Positions 49,943-62,734 are shown, numbered from the stretch's first letter. The stretch is DNA of 64,000 bases from Lantana camara (GCA_037501455.1 CM074864.1:33568001-33632000); one strand, 5' to 3'. Numbers and translations: made by a program. Notes: generated by a model from the letters alone, not told the origin.

Positions 49943-52900
49943 TGTAGCACCCGAGCGTAAGGTACCACATCCCCCGCACCGAGACCCGACCCGTATATGA
50001 AATGGAAGTCCATACACGTGCCAAATCCACGGCGAACGGGGACACAACACACACGCTATGCTAGGCGGGACTAACCCTTGAACCATTCAGTGCAAGAATA
50101 AAAAAAAAGGAATCAGAGTAAAATAGAATGCGGAAGCAAGAATTACATAGCATATATACAGTGAGCTAACAAGCTCCAAAAATCAATATACAAGAGCATT
50201 CAAATAGGCACGGCACTCACGGCCTACAAAATCATAACGCTCTAATCTATACTAGAATCAAATACAAAAGTAACAACAAGGGTATGAATATGATACTGAA
50301 AAGAAGTGCTAAACATAAATGCAAGACCTAGACGACTTGTATTCCCGCCTAGCACTCCTATACCTGCACAAAACAGCTGAAAACAACCGGGTTCAGTCTA
50401 AAAGAGACTGGTGGGTATAAAAACGGGGCATAAGATATATAATATCGCATAAATTAAACACATACATGCAAGCCCTAATCCCGTGTGAAGTTTGATAAGA
50501 ATTTACCAAGCGGTTAAAACAATAGAAAGCATCAACGGGATTACGACGTTCATATTCATTCATAATTGTTCATAAGGGTTTAAGCTCGGCGAGTGAGCGT
50601 GCACAATCTCCAACCTTCTCCTCGTGTAATCATATCATAATTAGTGGTTGTCATGCATATCTTTCGTGCACATACATAAATGATCATAATCATACATATA
50701 CACCTTCTTCCTCCGGGTGGTGGACAAGTTAGCTAGACCTGACCACCGGATCATACATAATGGCTAGTGAGGTACATGAATCCTCAAAAGCCTGACTTGC
50801 GTTTCCTCGTCAAAACTCCTAACGAGGTCCGTGTCGTCGTAAATTTGGTTGGAACTAGTATATGGGATCCCCGTCAGCCCTTGCTTCCTCGGTTAGCCAC
50901 ATATACTAAGTCCCGGGGCCCGTGAACATAACATCCATACAATCTCGCCAAAACATAAGGTAGGGTTTCATAATTAAAAGGGGTCATACGTTTGAAATCA
51001 TTTACTCAAAATGACTCTATTTATATAAATATATTCTTTTGGCTTAAAACTTTGCACATAAGGGATTTATAGGGTTGTTTAACTAGTAGAAGAAAAACCC
51101 ACCTTTACCAAAGCAAAATAAAGGCACAAGCGTCTCAATGCTCGCCCTCGTCTCCGACCAAACCCGAATCTGTGCAAAGGAAAAGGTATGAGACTCAATG
51201 ACCACATATGACGCTCGGCAATGAAGTGCATATGACGTGAATGCATAAATGATCATGTTATATTATAAAAATGTTCATGTGCACGATTAATAAATTTAAA
51301 ACATATACTCATGCATTCGTTCATACATTTCATTCAATTTCATAATTTCATAAATTCATAACATTCATAAATTCATAATTTATAATTCATATCAATTAAT
51401 CTAACATTCAATTAATAAGCGTAACACATATATATTCATATTCACATTTAGGAATGAAATAAATAAAACGTTCAATCAAAAGTCGATAATTAAATACGCG
51501 AAATGGAAATCAATTAATTTCTAGAATTGAATTAAATCAAATAATATTTAAAATATATAATAAATATATATATAATGTAATATATACATATAATCATTTA
51601 TATATAATAATATACAATATACATATATAATATATACATAACTACACGTACACACACACAAATCTACCCATGCATGCATATATAATATAATGTATTACAT
51701 GCATAAATATATACTATATATTATACACAAACATGCATGCAACACACGTACACACACAAACACACCAATACATATATTATAACTACACAGCCATGCATGC
51801 ATATATATATTAATTACATGCATATAATATATATACTATAGATTATCTACATGCATGCAAACACCAAACACAACCAATACACACACACATAAAGCAGCAA
51901 AACAGCAGCAGAACAGCAGCATAACAGCAGCCTATACACACGCAGGGAAGAAGAAGAAGAAGACGCAGGAACAGTTTAGGAAAAACGGGGTGACACCCCC
52001 GTGTCACCCTCCAACACTAGACCGAGACACCCCCGTGTCTCGGTACAGAAGTCCCAGACCCAACTGCACCCCCGTGTCTCGCCAGAAGAGAGGGAAAGGA
52101 CACGCCCGTTACACGCAGCAGCAGCAGTCTCTGTTTTACAGAAACTGACGCAGAAACAGGGCATCCTTGAAGGCGATAAAAACAGGCAGGAAAGACTACA
52201 AAGCAAGGCATAAAATGCTGCAAGAACTCAGCTAATCCCACACCAAGAAGCCATGAAAGAGACAGCAACAAGGAAGAAGGAAACGCAGCAATTAGACAGC
52301 AACAGAACAGCGTGAAAAACAGGGTACAGTTGCGGGAAAAACAGGGCAGGCTAGCTCTCAACTCATACGACTCAGATCAGGTCCAAAAAGCCAACAATAC
52401 GCAGCAAAACATCATATATTCAACAAGGAAATCAGTTCCAAAAGTGATCAATCAAAGCATGGAAGCATACGTGACCTTTCCGTGGAATTTTCTGAAAATT
52501 TCAAAAATGATCTCTCATATATTTCTCAATAACCACGAAAGTAATGATCATAATTGATATGAGGATGTTAAAACAATTAATCTCAGGCTTGGAATCAATC
52601 AAAATCATTAAGAATCGAAGAGGATCAAGAATTTGTCAAAATCCTCTATTTTTCGGTAAAACAGTCCAGAAATGATTAAACCAAGCTCAAAATCATGAAT
52701 GAAAGGATGAAAATGCTCAGAATTAATCATGTATTACAACCCTTAACTTACCTTGATGATTGGTTGAAGTTTGGAGGAGATTTGAGCTCCAAAATCTCCA
52801 AGGGATGAAGGGTTTCGGGACTGGACTGAGAGCAGTAACTTTGGCTGAGTTTTTGGGGATGGTATGAGGGTTATCTCGGTTAGGGCTTGAAATATCTAGA

Positions 52901-53888
52901 TTGGTGGTTGAGTTAGGGTTAAAAGGAATCAAACCATGGTTAATTTGGTTGTGGTTTGGCCAAGTTATGGATGAATTAGTGTAACAAGGTCAAGTTGGTC
53001 TCCGTTTCGTTTTTCGGTTGGATTTCGGAGTTTCAAATGAATTCGGAAAATTATAAGGCTAAGTTTACTAAACTCGAATATTCGTTACGAGTTCAGCGGA
53101 GTTGACGGAACTCGAATCCGAGTTCCCGAGCTCAAGATATTAAATTCGGAACCAAGGGTACGCTAAGTGCTCGTTAGCTCCCGTTTTGGTTCCTCAATTG
53201 AAATTAAATTCGTTAACGTAACAAATGAATTCAAAAACATAATTTGAGCATAAAATCATGTTCATAACACACATATGTACGACATATTACAAAATCGTAG
53301 CAATTTGATATCATATCATATAAGAACGAAGCACCAAAATGAACAACATGCGCATTCCAAACAATTCATGCATAAATTTAAAATTCCATACAAAATATAC
53401 TCCCATGCATATATTATAATTTGCATGCATGCATACTTAATATTCTCCACGCAAAATATGATTTCTCATGCATAAATAAAATTTTCATGCAAATGAAATA
53501 AATCCATGCATAAGGAATTCTCATGCATAAATAGGATTTGCATGCATAAATATAAAATCTTCCATGCATGAATATATATATAAATCCCACGTAATATATA
53601 TATATAAATAAGTAATTAATTAAAACATGATTAATTAATATAACATATAATTAGCATAATCATTAAATTAATAATAATATAATTAAACATATATATATAT
53701 ATATATATATAATACGAAACACATATATATAAAATTAATAATAGTAAAATAAAATAATATAATATAATATAATAAAATAATAACAATTATTATAAAATTA
53801 AATATAAAACATGTAAAAAAAAATTAATTCGCGCAAATAGGTAAACACATACGCTCTACCTTTACGTCCGAAAAGTCGGGGCGTTACA
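49943..53888 (-). mobile_element. Solo LTR J (3946 bp, gypsy)
   Basis: On the plus strand runs from TGTAGCACCC to GGGGCGTTACA, flanked by ATTCT (49938-49942 and 53889-53893), with no interior. In element sense: donor GT 52751-52750 (CAAG|GTAAGT), palindromes 52044-51988, exon-like block 51169-51103, stem 50476-50484/50535-50543, hairpin 50394-50410 and acceptor CAG 50366-50364. The part near the element-sense start is very AT-rich, with a TA run at 53688-53712. Confidence 0.93.
51988..52044. repeat. Palindrome pair in solo LTR J
   Basis: GGGTGACAC-CCCC-GTGTCACCC (51988-52009) and ACCGAGACAC-CCCC-GTGTCTCGGT (52021-52044), with 9- and 10-bp perfect arms. Arms differ between the units yet stay complementary. 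Two weaker relatives follow at about 52066-52080 and 52099-52115. Confidence 0.9.
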
Positions 53889-55323
53889 ATTCTTACCTGA
53901 CATGCATAGTTTAGTGTTTGCTTGATAGGGGGTCTTCTTCGCTTTAGGCTTCATGTGCCATTTTGTACGAGTCATATTTGGGTCAAGAATGGATCTCGGA
54001 TTGTAAACCAAACGAGGGTGTAAAGAAAATTTGGAAGTTGGGGAGATCGAAGTAGAAACTGGAAAAGCGAGAACTATGGGTGCCACCCTAACCAAATACC
54101 TTCAAAGTGAATGTGAGCAAGAGTACCGAGCACACCACATAACGAGAATCAATCATTCTGTGAAAAGAGGAATTTAAGAAGTCAAGAATTTCGGGTTGAA
54201 GAAATGATAGACCAAGTTTAGCGAGCCAGGAAAGAAATTCTTAAGGGGGAGAGAACGACAAAGGAGTAAGTCTAAATCTCCGTTTGAGGATGAAGGAGTA
54301 CATCTAGCGAGAACAACAGAAATGCAAGAATTAATAATTACAGAATCCTATCAAAGTTGGGATAATTTGGAAATTTTAGTAATCAAGGAACGAATAAGGC
54401 CGAGAGAATTAAAGCTTCAAGAGTTGTTGGAGACCGTGTTGATAAGAAGGAAAAATGTGATCGATGGGAACAAACCAAAGTCATTGATCTCTTATGTTGG
54501 TGGCGTACGAAGTCAATCTCCCAAGGGTGGAAAAGGATGAGTTATATTGTGAATTTCAATTTCCGAGTTAATGGAGACGAAGGAATTACGAAAATGATGA
54601 AGAGGAATAGATAAAGAAGCCGATCGGATCATTATATTCCGTGATGGAAAGTGAGAGTCAATTGAACCGAGCGTTGAAAAGTGGATGTCTACGAGGTGAG
54701 ATAACGTGAATGAGTCGGGTTCCGGTTCGTTGGTCATTTCTTCATGAAGAGCCGAGGACCTTCCAAGGAAATAAACCATAACCTGGGTTAGTAGAAATGA
54801 GCTTAAGTTTCTGAGATAGAGGGGATACAACTCGCCATGGAGAGTTAGAGATTGTAATTTGAATTTCCTGCAAGAGTGGTTCGAACAACTGGGAACGACA
54901 AACATGACTCGTTAGGAAAAACGAGTTGATCGGGTTAGACAAAGAGAACACTTAAGAAATTGGAAGTGTAAAGAGAGGAAAAAGAATCGAGACCGAGTTA
55001 CTTGAAAGATGGGATGGATTGATGACCGGGCATGTGTATAAGGATAAAAAGAAGGAACTCAAGAAAACAACCCAGCGGATGCATTGGCACGGGTAATGAG
55101 AGTATAACCATCAATTTTATTATTTCGGTGAACGGTAGATCAAACATTCAAGGCATATGCATACATGCAACTTTAATTTGAACAATTTCATGATGTTATA
55201 TGCCTTAATCACTAATTGTATTAATTGCTTTTGTATGATACTCAGTGTTTTTGATGTTCTTACCTTCTCCTTGTGTGATTGCTTATTTAATTTTGTTTTG
55301 GGGGGTTTTCCCTTTTTGTGTTT

Positions 55324-55398
55324 GAGAGACAGGGTTCTCTCGTTGTTGTTTGAGAGACGGGGTTCTCTCATTGCTTGGTTGAGAGATGGGGCTCTCTC
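55324..55398 (+). repeat. Three hairpins near the 3' end of K
   Basis: GAGAGA-CAGGGT-TCTCTC (55324-55341), TGAGAGA-CGGGGT-TCTCTCA (55351-55370) and GAGAGA-TGGGGC-TCTCTC (55381-55398). Same stem and loop type as the F array (37204-37335), at the same relative place between the shared motif and the polypurine tract. Confidence 0.88.
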
Positions 55399-55891
55399 GT
55401 TGTTGCTTTCTACTTGTTTAGCTGCTGTGGCGGCAGTTTAGTTTTGCGAGTGTTTAGGCTACTCGGTGAGTTAAGGGCCGTGGATGATTCAAGAGATGAG
55501 TTTCAACGATCGTACCAGAGTAGTAGATTGAGGATGGTTCGATCTTCTCAACATCGAACCCGAGCTTGGAAGCATGAAGAGATCGGTTAGGCTCATGGTT
55601 GTAAGTTAGTGGATGTCTAAGGCACCATACTCATTTCAAACCGAGCCCCAAGAGTTAGGTCGTAATGGACTTGAGTGATAGGAGATGAATCCGTTGGACC
55701 ATCTTGTTATACAAGTCCTACAGAACCACTCGCTTAACACCGGATCTAGTTTGAGGACAAGCTTTCTCTGCAACGAGTCAATACCCCTATTACTTGAAGA
55801 GCTTTCCGAACTAATTCCTGACGGGGAGTCGCGAACCCGCATGGGATGAACACGGAGAAGTTGTGCTTAGAGTCCAGAACTCGAGGCATTA

Positions 55892-55925
55892 GACCTGAGG
55901 ACAGGTCCTTCTCAAGGGGGAGAGG
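55892..55925 (+). promoter_or_regulatory. Hairpin and polypurine tract of K
   Basis: GACCTG-AGGA-CAGGTC (55892-55907) followed by the purine run AAGGGGGAGAGG just before the 3' LTR. Arms differ from B by a paired change. Confidence 0.85.
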
Positions 55926-56134
55926 TTGTAGCGCCCCGTGTTTTCGTTATACAGGTACGCACGGCACACGTGTGAGTTTGAAAGTTAGAATTCCTTTACA
56001 TGCTTAATTGAGTAATATGTTTATGTGAATATATGATTTAAATGCTCACATAAGTATCTTGATTTAATTTCTTCCATTCCGTTTCATAAAATATACATAT
56101 TTCCTAATTCATACAATTGCTAAGCATATCATAT

Positions 56135-56174
<40 letters not shown>

Positions 56175-56540
56175 TTGAAACTAATTTCATAAAATAAGTG
56201 ATATTATATATATGCATTTCATGCCTACATTTGTGAGACAAGCATATTTACATATATTATATATCAAATATCTTCATTACACTTTATACATACATATACA
56301 TACAAATATATCTTTGACTATTATATCATATATACAATATATTACATAGAATATATCTTATATACATATATACACAAGAACACACACAACACACACACAA
56401 ACCCTTCATTTCTTATTTTCTTCACACACCCACATCTTTGATTCAAGCAAGAGGCAGAGAAGGGGAAGCCAAGCAATCATCATCATCTTCTCCATCATTT
56501 CATTCCTCCATCTCCCTCATCCTATTTCAAGGTGTGTATA

Positions 56541-56592
<52 letters not shown>

Positions 56593-56907
56593 TCATGTGT
56601 GTTTTGTTAGAGATTGATATGATTCAAGTTTAGATTCTTGTTCCTTGATGATATTATGCTAATATATGTTAGGATCTATGATTTATTTTAAGAATTAGTT
56701 GTGTGTGTGTGTGTATGTATATGTGTGTTTTGATGTGGGTTGATTGAATTCATCGATTAAAACTTGTTTTAATGTGTGTTTGGTGTGCTATATCTTGTGT
56801 TTTGATGTTCTTGTGAGTTGTTTTGGTTGGGGTGATGATTTGGGATGAATTTGGAGCCTTCTATTCGAGCCATATTTGATCCCCTGCTCTTTTCTCAGAC
56901 AGAACAT

Positions 56908-57030
56908 ACCCAAACGGGGGTTTGGGTTCTCAGTTCATTCACTAAACGCCCCGAGTAGAAAGCTACTGCCTCATCCACGCCTTTTCAAACGTCCGTTTCT
57001 GCTTTCAGTATATTTTTCAAACGGGCGTTT
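56908..57030. repeat. Palindrome array in the K 3' LTR
   Basis: ACCCAAAC-GGGG-GTTTGGGT (56908-56927), AAACG-TC-CGTTT (56987-56998) and AAACG-GG-CGTTT (57019-57030). Same position as in other families, with different sequence. Confidence 0.85.
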
Positions 57031-58517
57031 CTCCCTCATAAAAACTCCGATTGACCTGATTTTTGAACCCACAAAAACCTCTTGAAGTCTAAAATACTCT
57101 ACAATTTGAATCACTTCATTATCATTTCTAATTTGTGAGATATAATCAATTCTTTTTGGTGTCACCACTTTACCGAAAGTCTGCACTCCTTCAAATTCGG
57201 GCCTACGTCATTTCCTCCTCGTTTGGAACTAGAATACAAGCCATATATCATTTTAAAGGTCTACACGTCTACTTTCATATCCATCAAACAAAAACCCAAT
57301 TTCAACTTCTAGAACTTAGGATATTCTTGTTTTACCACAGCATGTGCATTTTCAAAAATCGTCCGTATTTGCCAAACTTCACCAAAACCCCTCATATTGC
57401 AATCCTTTCCCTTGGCTCCCGTATGTGACTTTATGAATTATATGCTTGATTAATTGATAATTATGCTCTTATTTGACACTCCTTGGTCTTTACTTGCTTA
57501 AGTTTGATTGTTTGAATTCGTGCTTGATATATGAATTGAATTTGTTTGAGTAATTGAGCATACGAACACGATCACACCATTCCATGACATTATTATGCTT
57601 CATTACATATTGAATTATGTTATGACATGATACTCCACTTCATAAGCATTACCGTGCGTCCTATTTGGTATCATATCGAGTCTTTTCTCACGAGTACACG
57701 TTATGCCTTCTCTTGTACAGTTCTTCTCCAGGGTAGAGACTTCCGTATCGAATAGGCACCCATATTACGCATTTTCCTTGTCTTATGGTATTCCAGGTGA
57801 GGGTGTTTTTGTTCTAGATAAGTATCAAGCCCTATAACCTTTATGTGATTAGCTTTGGCCAAAAACCTAACGTATATATATATTGATTTCAAAGTAAAGT
57901 CATCAAGTAAATCTTTATTGAGTAAATATTTTTCAAGGAATGAATCATTTACAACGAAATGTATTGAAATGTTCTAATGAATTGAAACTTTTTGGCGAGA
58001 TAACGCAGTTCACATTCACGTTATTGAGCCCGGGGAAACGTGATCTTGGATACCGGCACGGTATCGGGCCATCGGGCAATCCCTTATCATGTAGTACCCT
58101 TTAAGATTATCCTCGTGCGACTTTGGTGGATGGAAGGTGGGATATTCTTGAGCCGGTGGTTAATCCATCGCAGGAGCGGGTAGGAGTCAAGAGCCCCTGT
58201 CTCACAACGTAACGCTAAATGGTTGGGTCTGCAGGCCCGACCATTCCGGAGGAAGAAGGTTGGAAATGTTTTATGATCATGTTCATGTTTACGTTACGCA
58301 CCACGCGGGAAGGCCGAGTCCCGGATTGCCAAACGATTATGTTTTATACCCGCATGTATTATTATGTATTGTGTGATCACGTATTCAAAGTATTAAATCA
58401 TGTTCATTGTACACGGTCAGAGTTTAGTTGGAGATATCGCACGCTCACTCGCCGAGCCATAACGATTATTCATGCATTACGAATCTAATGAATTTTAATA
58501 TGGATTAGTCGTAAAGA

Positions 58518-58579
58518 CCGAGCATTGGTAAAGGTTTCATGCCCTTCATGGAAACTAACTTTAATAAAACCTTGCTCGG
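58518..58579 (+). other. Long stem in the K LTR
   Basis: CCGAGC (58518-58523) pairs with GCTCGG (58574-58579), and AAGGTTT (58531-58537) with AAACCTT (58567-58573); an imperfect inner hairpin closes the loop. Confidence 0.6.
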
Positions 58580-59117
58580 GATTTGTGACTTGCATGTGCT
58601 TGTCTTTAATAAATCTTCTAGAGATTGAACCCTCTTTTCCCCACTTTCTCAGTCTTTGCAAGTTTTGCTAGGCGAGAGTCAAGTCTTAGGGATTGTCTTG
58701 AGTCTCACTTCTACACTCAAGTCACATTCTACATTTATTATGTTTATCTGTATCATGTATTTTATAGGCCTGTGTGCCAACGTATGATTTATGAACTATT
58801 GAATTATTGATTATTGATTCGGGACAGGTTGCATGTTTAGCTGAACCCGTTGTTAGGTGCATGTTGGATTTAATTATATTTATGAATTGTTTGGGCTTGT
58901 AGTCATTAATGGAATTTTATTGTTGGCATGATTGCTTCCGCATTGCACTCGTACTGTTTTTGGTTATTTGGTACAGGGTTAGATTCCGCCTAGCTAGGAA
59001 AGTTTTTATTTTGTCACCCCGTTCGCTATGAGTCCGGTTCATGCTGGATCATTAATTTCATGTGTGGACTAGACTTATAGTGCGGGGGATGTGGTGCCTA
59101 TCATTGTGGGTGCTACA

Positions 59118-59950
59118 ATAAAGAAGTCGAGATCTTGTCATCTCTTTTGCATTTGTTTAATTATTTTATATTCAGAATATTGGTGTCTTTAGTTGTATAA
59201 AGTCCATTAGATAATGTACCAAGCAAAACGGAAGTTTTATTCTTCTTAAGATAAAAGTTTCCATTTCTAGAAAAAGTCTCATAACCTTCACCATCAAGTA
59301 TTGGAATGGAAATGATATTACGAATAACAGAAGGTACATAAAGGAATTTATTTAAAACTAAAGTAAAGAAACCTAAATCTAATCTACACGTCCCGATGGC
59401 TTGAGCTTGAACGCTTGATCCATTCCCAACCTTCAAGACGCATTCTCCTTCTTCAAGCTACCGGACCTCATTTAGTATCTGTACATCATTACAGATATGA
59501 GCTCCACAGCCGGTATCAAGTACCCAAGAATTAGAATCAATAGATAGATTTACTTCAATAATAAACACACCTTTGTTTAGAGTATCCTTGTACTCTTGGC
59601 AGTTCCTCTTCCAATGCCCTTTCTTGCCACAATGGTGGCAAACGTCTTCTGTCTGATCCTTTCTCTTCCTGGCTTTTCTCTTTTTAACCCCTCCAACGGG
59701 TTTAAGAGATCCCTTCTTCTTGGGAACTTTCTTCCCTTTTCCTTTAGAAGGCCCAGAAGAGGAAGTGACCATCATTACTTTACGATCCTTCTTGATCGTG
59801 TCTTCAGCAGTCACAAGCTGACTAATCAACTCAACTATAGTAGCATGAGGATGATTCATGTTGAAGATTAACACGAAAGGATTAAATGATGGTGGAAGCG
59901 ATACGATCAACAAATCCACAGTGAGTTCTTCACGCAGTGGCATTTCCATG
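59118..59950 (-). pseudogene. Ty1/copia Gag C-terminus and protease region of element G
   Basis: Reading down from 59950: end of the Gag core (LLIVSLPPSFNPF), a Lys-rich linker, a CCHC knuckle (CHHCGKKGHWKRNC), then the protease active site WVLDTGCGAHIC. A TAG at 59458-59460 interrupts the frame; the same frame continues with the protease C-terminal part (VGNGSSVQA, NIISIPILD) and meets another stop near 59158. This is the order expected of a Ty1/copia Gag-PR region. It is bounded by K and solo LTR H. Confidence 0.92.
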
Positions 59951-60778
59951 TGTAACATCCCGCTACTTCGGCAATTCCAGGTACGCATCACGAGAGAGTT
60001 TAATTTCGTATTTATATGATTCGTATGCCTTAAATGTCAACGTGTAATTTATTTAAGTTATATGCGTTTTAGATTTAATTAATTGTTTGGGCTCGAATAC
60101 TCAATAATTGAAGCTTAGGGACCTAATTAATTAGGGTGCTTTGGCCATCATGGCAATCTTGAGCTCGGGAATTCGAATTCGAATTCCGACCCCTTCATTG
60201 CGTTCGTTTCCATGATTTGGATTCAATGAAATTAACTTTTATTTTCAAAGCCGTTTGTTAGCCCTACCGTTTTAAATCCCATCCGAATGGACCGGACACC
60301 ATTTGACCCTACCCGTTTGAACCGACCCGTTTCTTGGCCCTACAAGAGAGGACCGAACCCCCTTTCTCCGCATTTTGATTCAGTCCAAGCAAGAGAAGAG
60401 GGAGAGAAGAAGAAAAGATAAGAAAGCCACCCAATCCCTTTGAGCTCAAGTTTCGACTCCGACTCTCGCCTAATCGACGAACCGAGGTAAGATATGGATT
60501 TCTCTCGTCCTAATCTTTGTTTCTACCGATTGAATCTTGTTTTATTACTTGGTTTCTTGAACTTGGAGAAGATGATGAATAGTATAGGCTCCTGTTTTGG
60601 GTGTTTGGGTTCTTTTCATAGTCCAATTTATGCTCTAATGTGATATATATATGTGATATACCTTGAATTTGAGTGTTTTCGGTGTATTATTTGATCGGAA
60701 TGTGGTTTGGGGTGGTTTGGGAACCACCCCCGTTGAGCTCTTGCTTTGTTGCTGTGTTTTTTCGGAGAAGATGACCCA

Positions 60779-60897
60779 ACACGGCCGTGTCAGCCCCTAG
60801 TTCATTTCCGACACAACAGTGTCAAGCTCTCGAGTTGGAATTTTTTTTATTCCGATACGGCCGTGTCAGTTTCCAGGCCAATTTTGACACGGCCGTG
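60779..60897. repeat. Palindrome array in solo LTR H (four units)
   Basis: ACACGGCCGTGT (60779-60790), GACAC-AACA-GTGTC (60810-60823), GATACGGCCGTGTC (60854-60867, one mismatch) and CACGGCCGTG (60888-60897). Confidence 0.85.
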
Positions 60898-62734
60898 CTG
60901 ACATCGTTTGAACTCGGATTGGCCTAATTTTTGAACCTAAGGAAACCGCTTGAAGTCTAGAACATTATCCAATTGGAATCACCTAAAAGTTCATTCTATA
61001 TTGTGAGATATAATCGTTTGAAATTTGTGTCGCTATCTCACCGAAATTCTGCTTTCGTCCAACTTCAAACGTATGCCATTTTCGCCTCGCTTTGAACCAC
61101 GTTTTGAGCCACCTACAATTTTAAAGATATTTGTGTCTAGTTTCAGTTACAAGAAAAAAAATTCAATTCCCATTTCTCAAACTTAATTTATGACCGTTTT
61201 CCTATAGCTTGTCCGTTTCGGAAAATTTCCAGTTTTTGCAGGTTTTGCTCGGAACCATCTCTAATGCTTTCCTTCCGCTTTTCTTGCACCTTGCCACCTC
61301 GGAACCCATTACCAACTTGTTTTATCTTTCTTATGTGTATGTACTTGTTGCTATATGTGATTTATGTTGCTTATTTAATATGCATTATTTACACGAAGCA
61401 TCTATGCACCTTGTTATGTATCTCCGCCTTGTAATATGTAGTGTTTGTGCGCATGAACGTGTTATATGATTGTAGATGAACATGTTAAGCTATGTAATGT
61501 CTTGGATTGCATGTAATTGATTCGAATATGTGTTATGCCTACGTGATTGCATCTCCTATATGCATGAACATAAGCCGTGCGTCTATATCATTCATTCTTG
61601 AGTCTAAGTCTTGTGTTTTGTCTTCAATTTGTCCAGGTGCACTCGGGGTGGTGTTTTGTTCATCAAGTTGATTCCGGGGTGAATAAAGTGCTTTGTCTTC
61701 ATCTTCATTTGGTTCGAGGTGAGGTTAGGATATAGTTATACCCTAATGAAATGTGCCGGTTTTCGTATGCATGCGACTTATAAGCCTCGATGTATATGTA
61801 GATATGTGTGAAATATGTATTTGTTGGCTTTGCCATAAGTTTGCAAGTATGAAGCTATGTATAAGCCTATGTACGCTAGCTTTGATTCTGTTATGATTTT
61901 GAGGTCTACGTGATATGTACGTACGATAGCTGAGTACGATATGCATGAAATATATCTGTCTGTCTGTCTGTCTGTCTATTGCGGGTTAAGCTTCCGATTT
62001 TCGTGATCAGTGTAAGTGTCGGGCCCCAAATTCCGTGTAAGGGATGTACCGGAACCCACCTAAGCGTAGGTTGTGGGATGGAGTCCAAGGGTTTGAGCAG
62101 CATTGAGCACTCCCCTCATCCGCTTAGGATGGTTAGGGTCGCGTAACCGTTCCATCACCCTATTTATTTTCCTGGTATGTACTCGTTTTGATTTGTTTTG
62201 TGTAAGTTGTTCTCATGCCCTCAGAGTCTTGTTTGTCGGTTATAAGTTCGTGAAATGGGGGTAGATTCTCAAATTACGATAAAATTTGATATACTTTTAA
62301 CCTAATAAAATATGTTTGGATATGTGTGCTTAGTCTGCATGTTTTGAATGTACGCATTAAATAAGTTAAGTTTCGTTTGTTCTGCTTTGCTAAATCACCC
62401 TATATATATATTATCACGGGTAAATGTTTTGGCGTACAAAAACTAATCCCGGCTTCACGAACATCTTCTTTTTACATGCTTTGTAATGTATATTATGTAT
62501 AGCGTGCATGTGTTAACCCCTCGCTCAGTCAAGTGTGACTGACCCCTCCCTCTTTATGTTTTTAGCTCTGCAGGTTTTGGCTTTGGAGTCTGAGCTAGGC
62601 GGAGTGAGTCTCTTGGAGTCGAGTCTTGTATTAGTTGGGTCTTTGCATTTGCATTTTGAATTCAGTATTAGCTTTGTATTATTAACCTATGAACGAATAT
62701 GTTTAAATATGATTTGTTCATTTATGATTTGAAA

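Larger units (their letters stand above)
53894..55926 (+). other. Interior of K, right part
   Basis: About 2 kb of purine-rich, gene-less sequence. It contains the second motif copy (55126-55165), three hairpins (55324-55398) and, at the end, the pre-tract hairpin and polypurine tract. I recognise no pol domain; it may be decayed coding sequence or a long-standing non-coding interior like those of C and F. Confidence 0.55.
48547..59117 (+). mobile_element. Element K: gypsy element without readable genes, 5' LTR mostly deleted
   Basis: Partial 5' LTR 48547-49100, interior 49101-49942 and 53894-55926, 3' LTR 55927-59117. Target duplication ATAAA at 48542-48546 and 59118-59122. The LTR start, polypurine tract and pre-tract hairpin place it with the other gypsy elements. 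The primer site is lost with the deletion. Solo LTR J sits in the interior. Confidence 0.92.
55927..59117 (+). repeat. 3' LTR of element K (3191 bp)
   Basis: TGTAGCGCCCCG...GGGTGCTACA. Donor GT 56532-56533 (TTCAAG|GTGTGT), palindromes 56908-57030, exon-like block 57721-57796 (between TTGTACAG and GTGAGG), long stem 58518-58579. The final acceptor is weak (TTTCTCAG ending at 58652) and its small hairpin seems lost. TA microsatellite 56136-56173 and an AT then GT microsatellite 56537-56592. Confidence 0.95.

Noticed and set aside
53480..53830. AT-rich tract as a replication origin or matrix attachment site
   Set aside because: It is simple TA-rich sequence at one end of solo LTR J; nothing specific supports either function.
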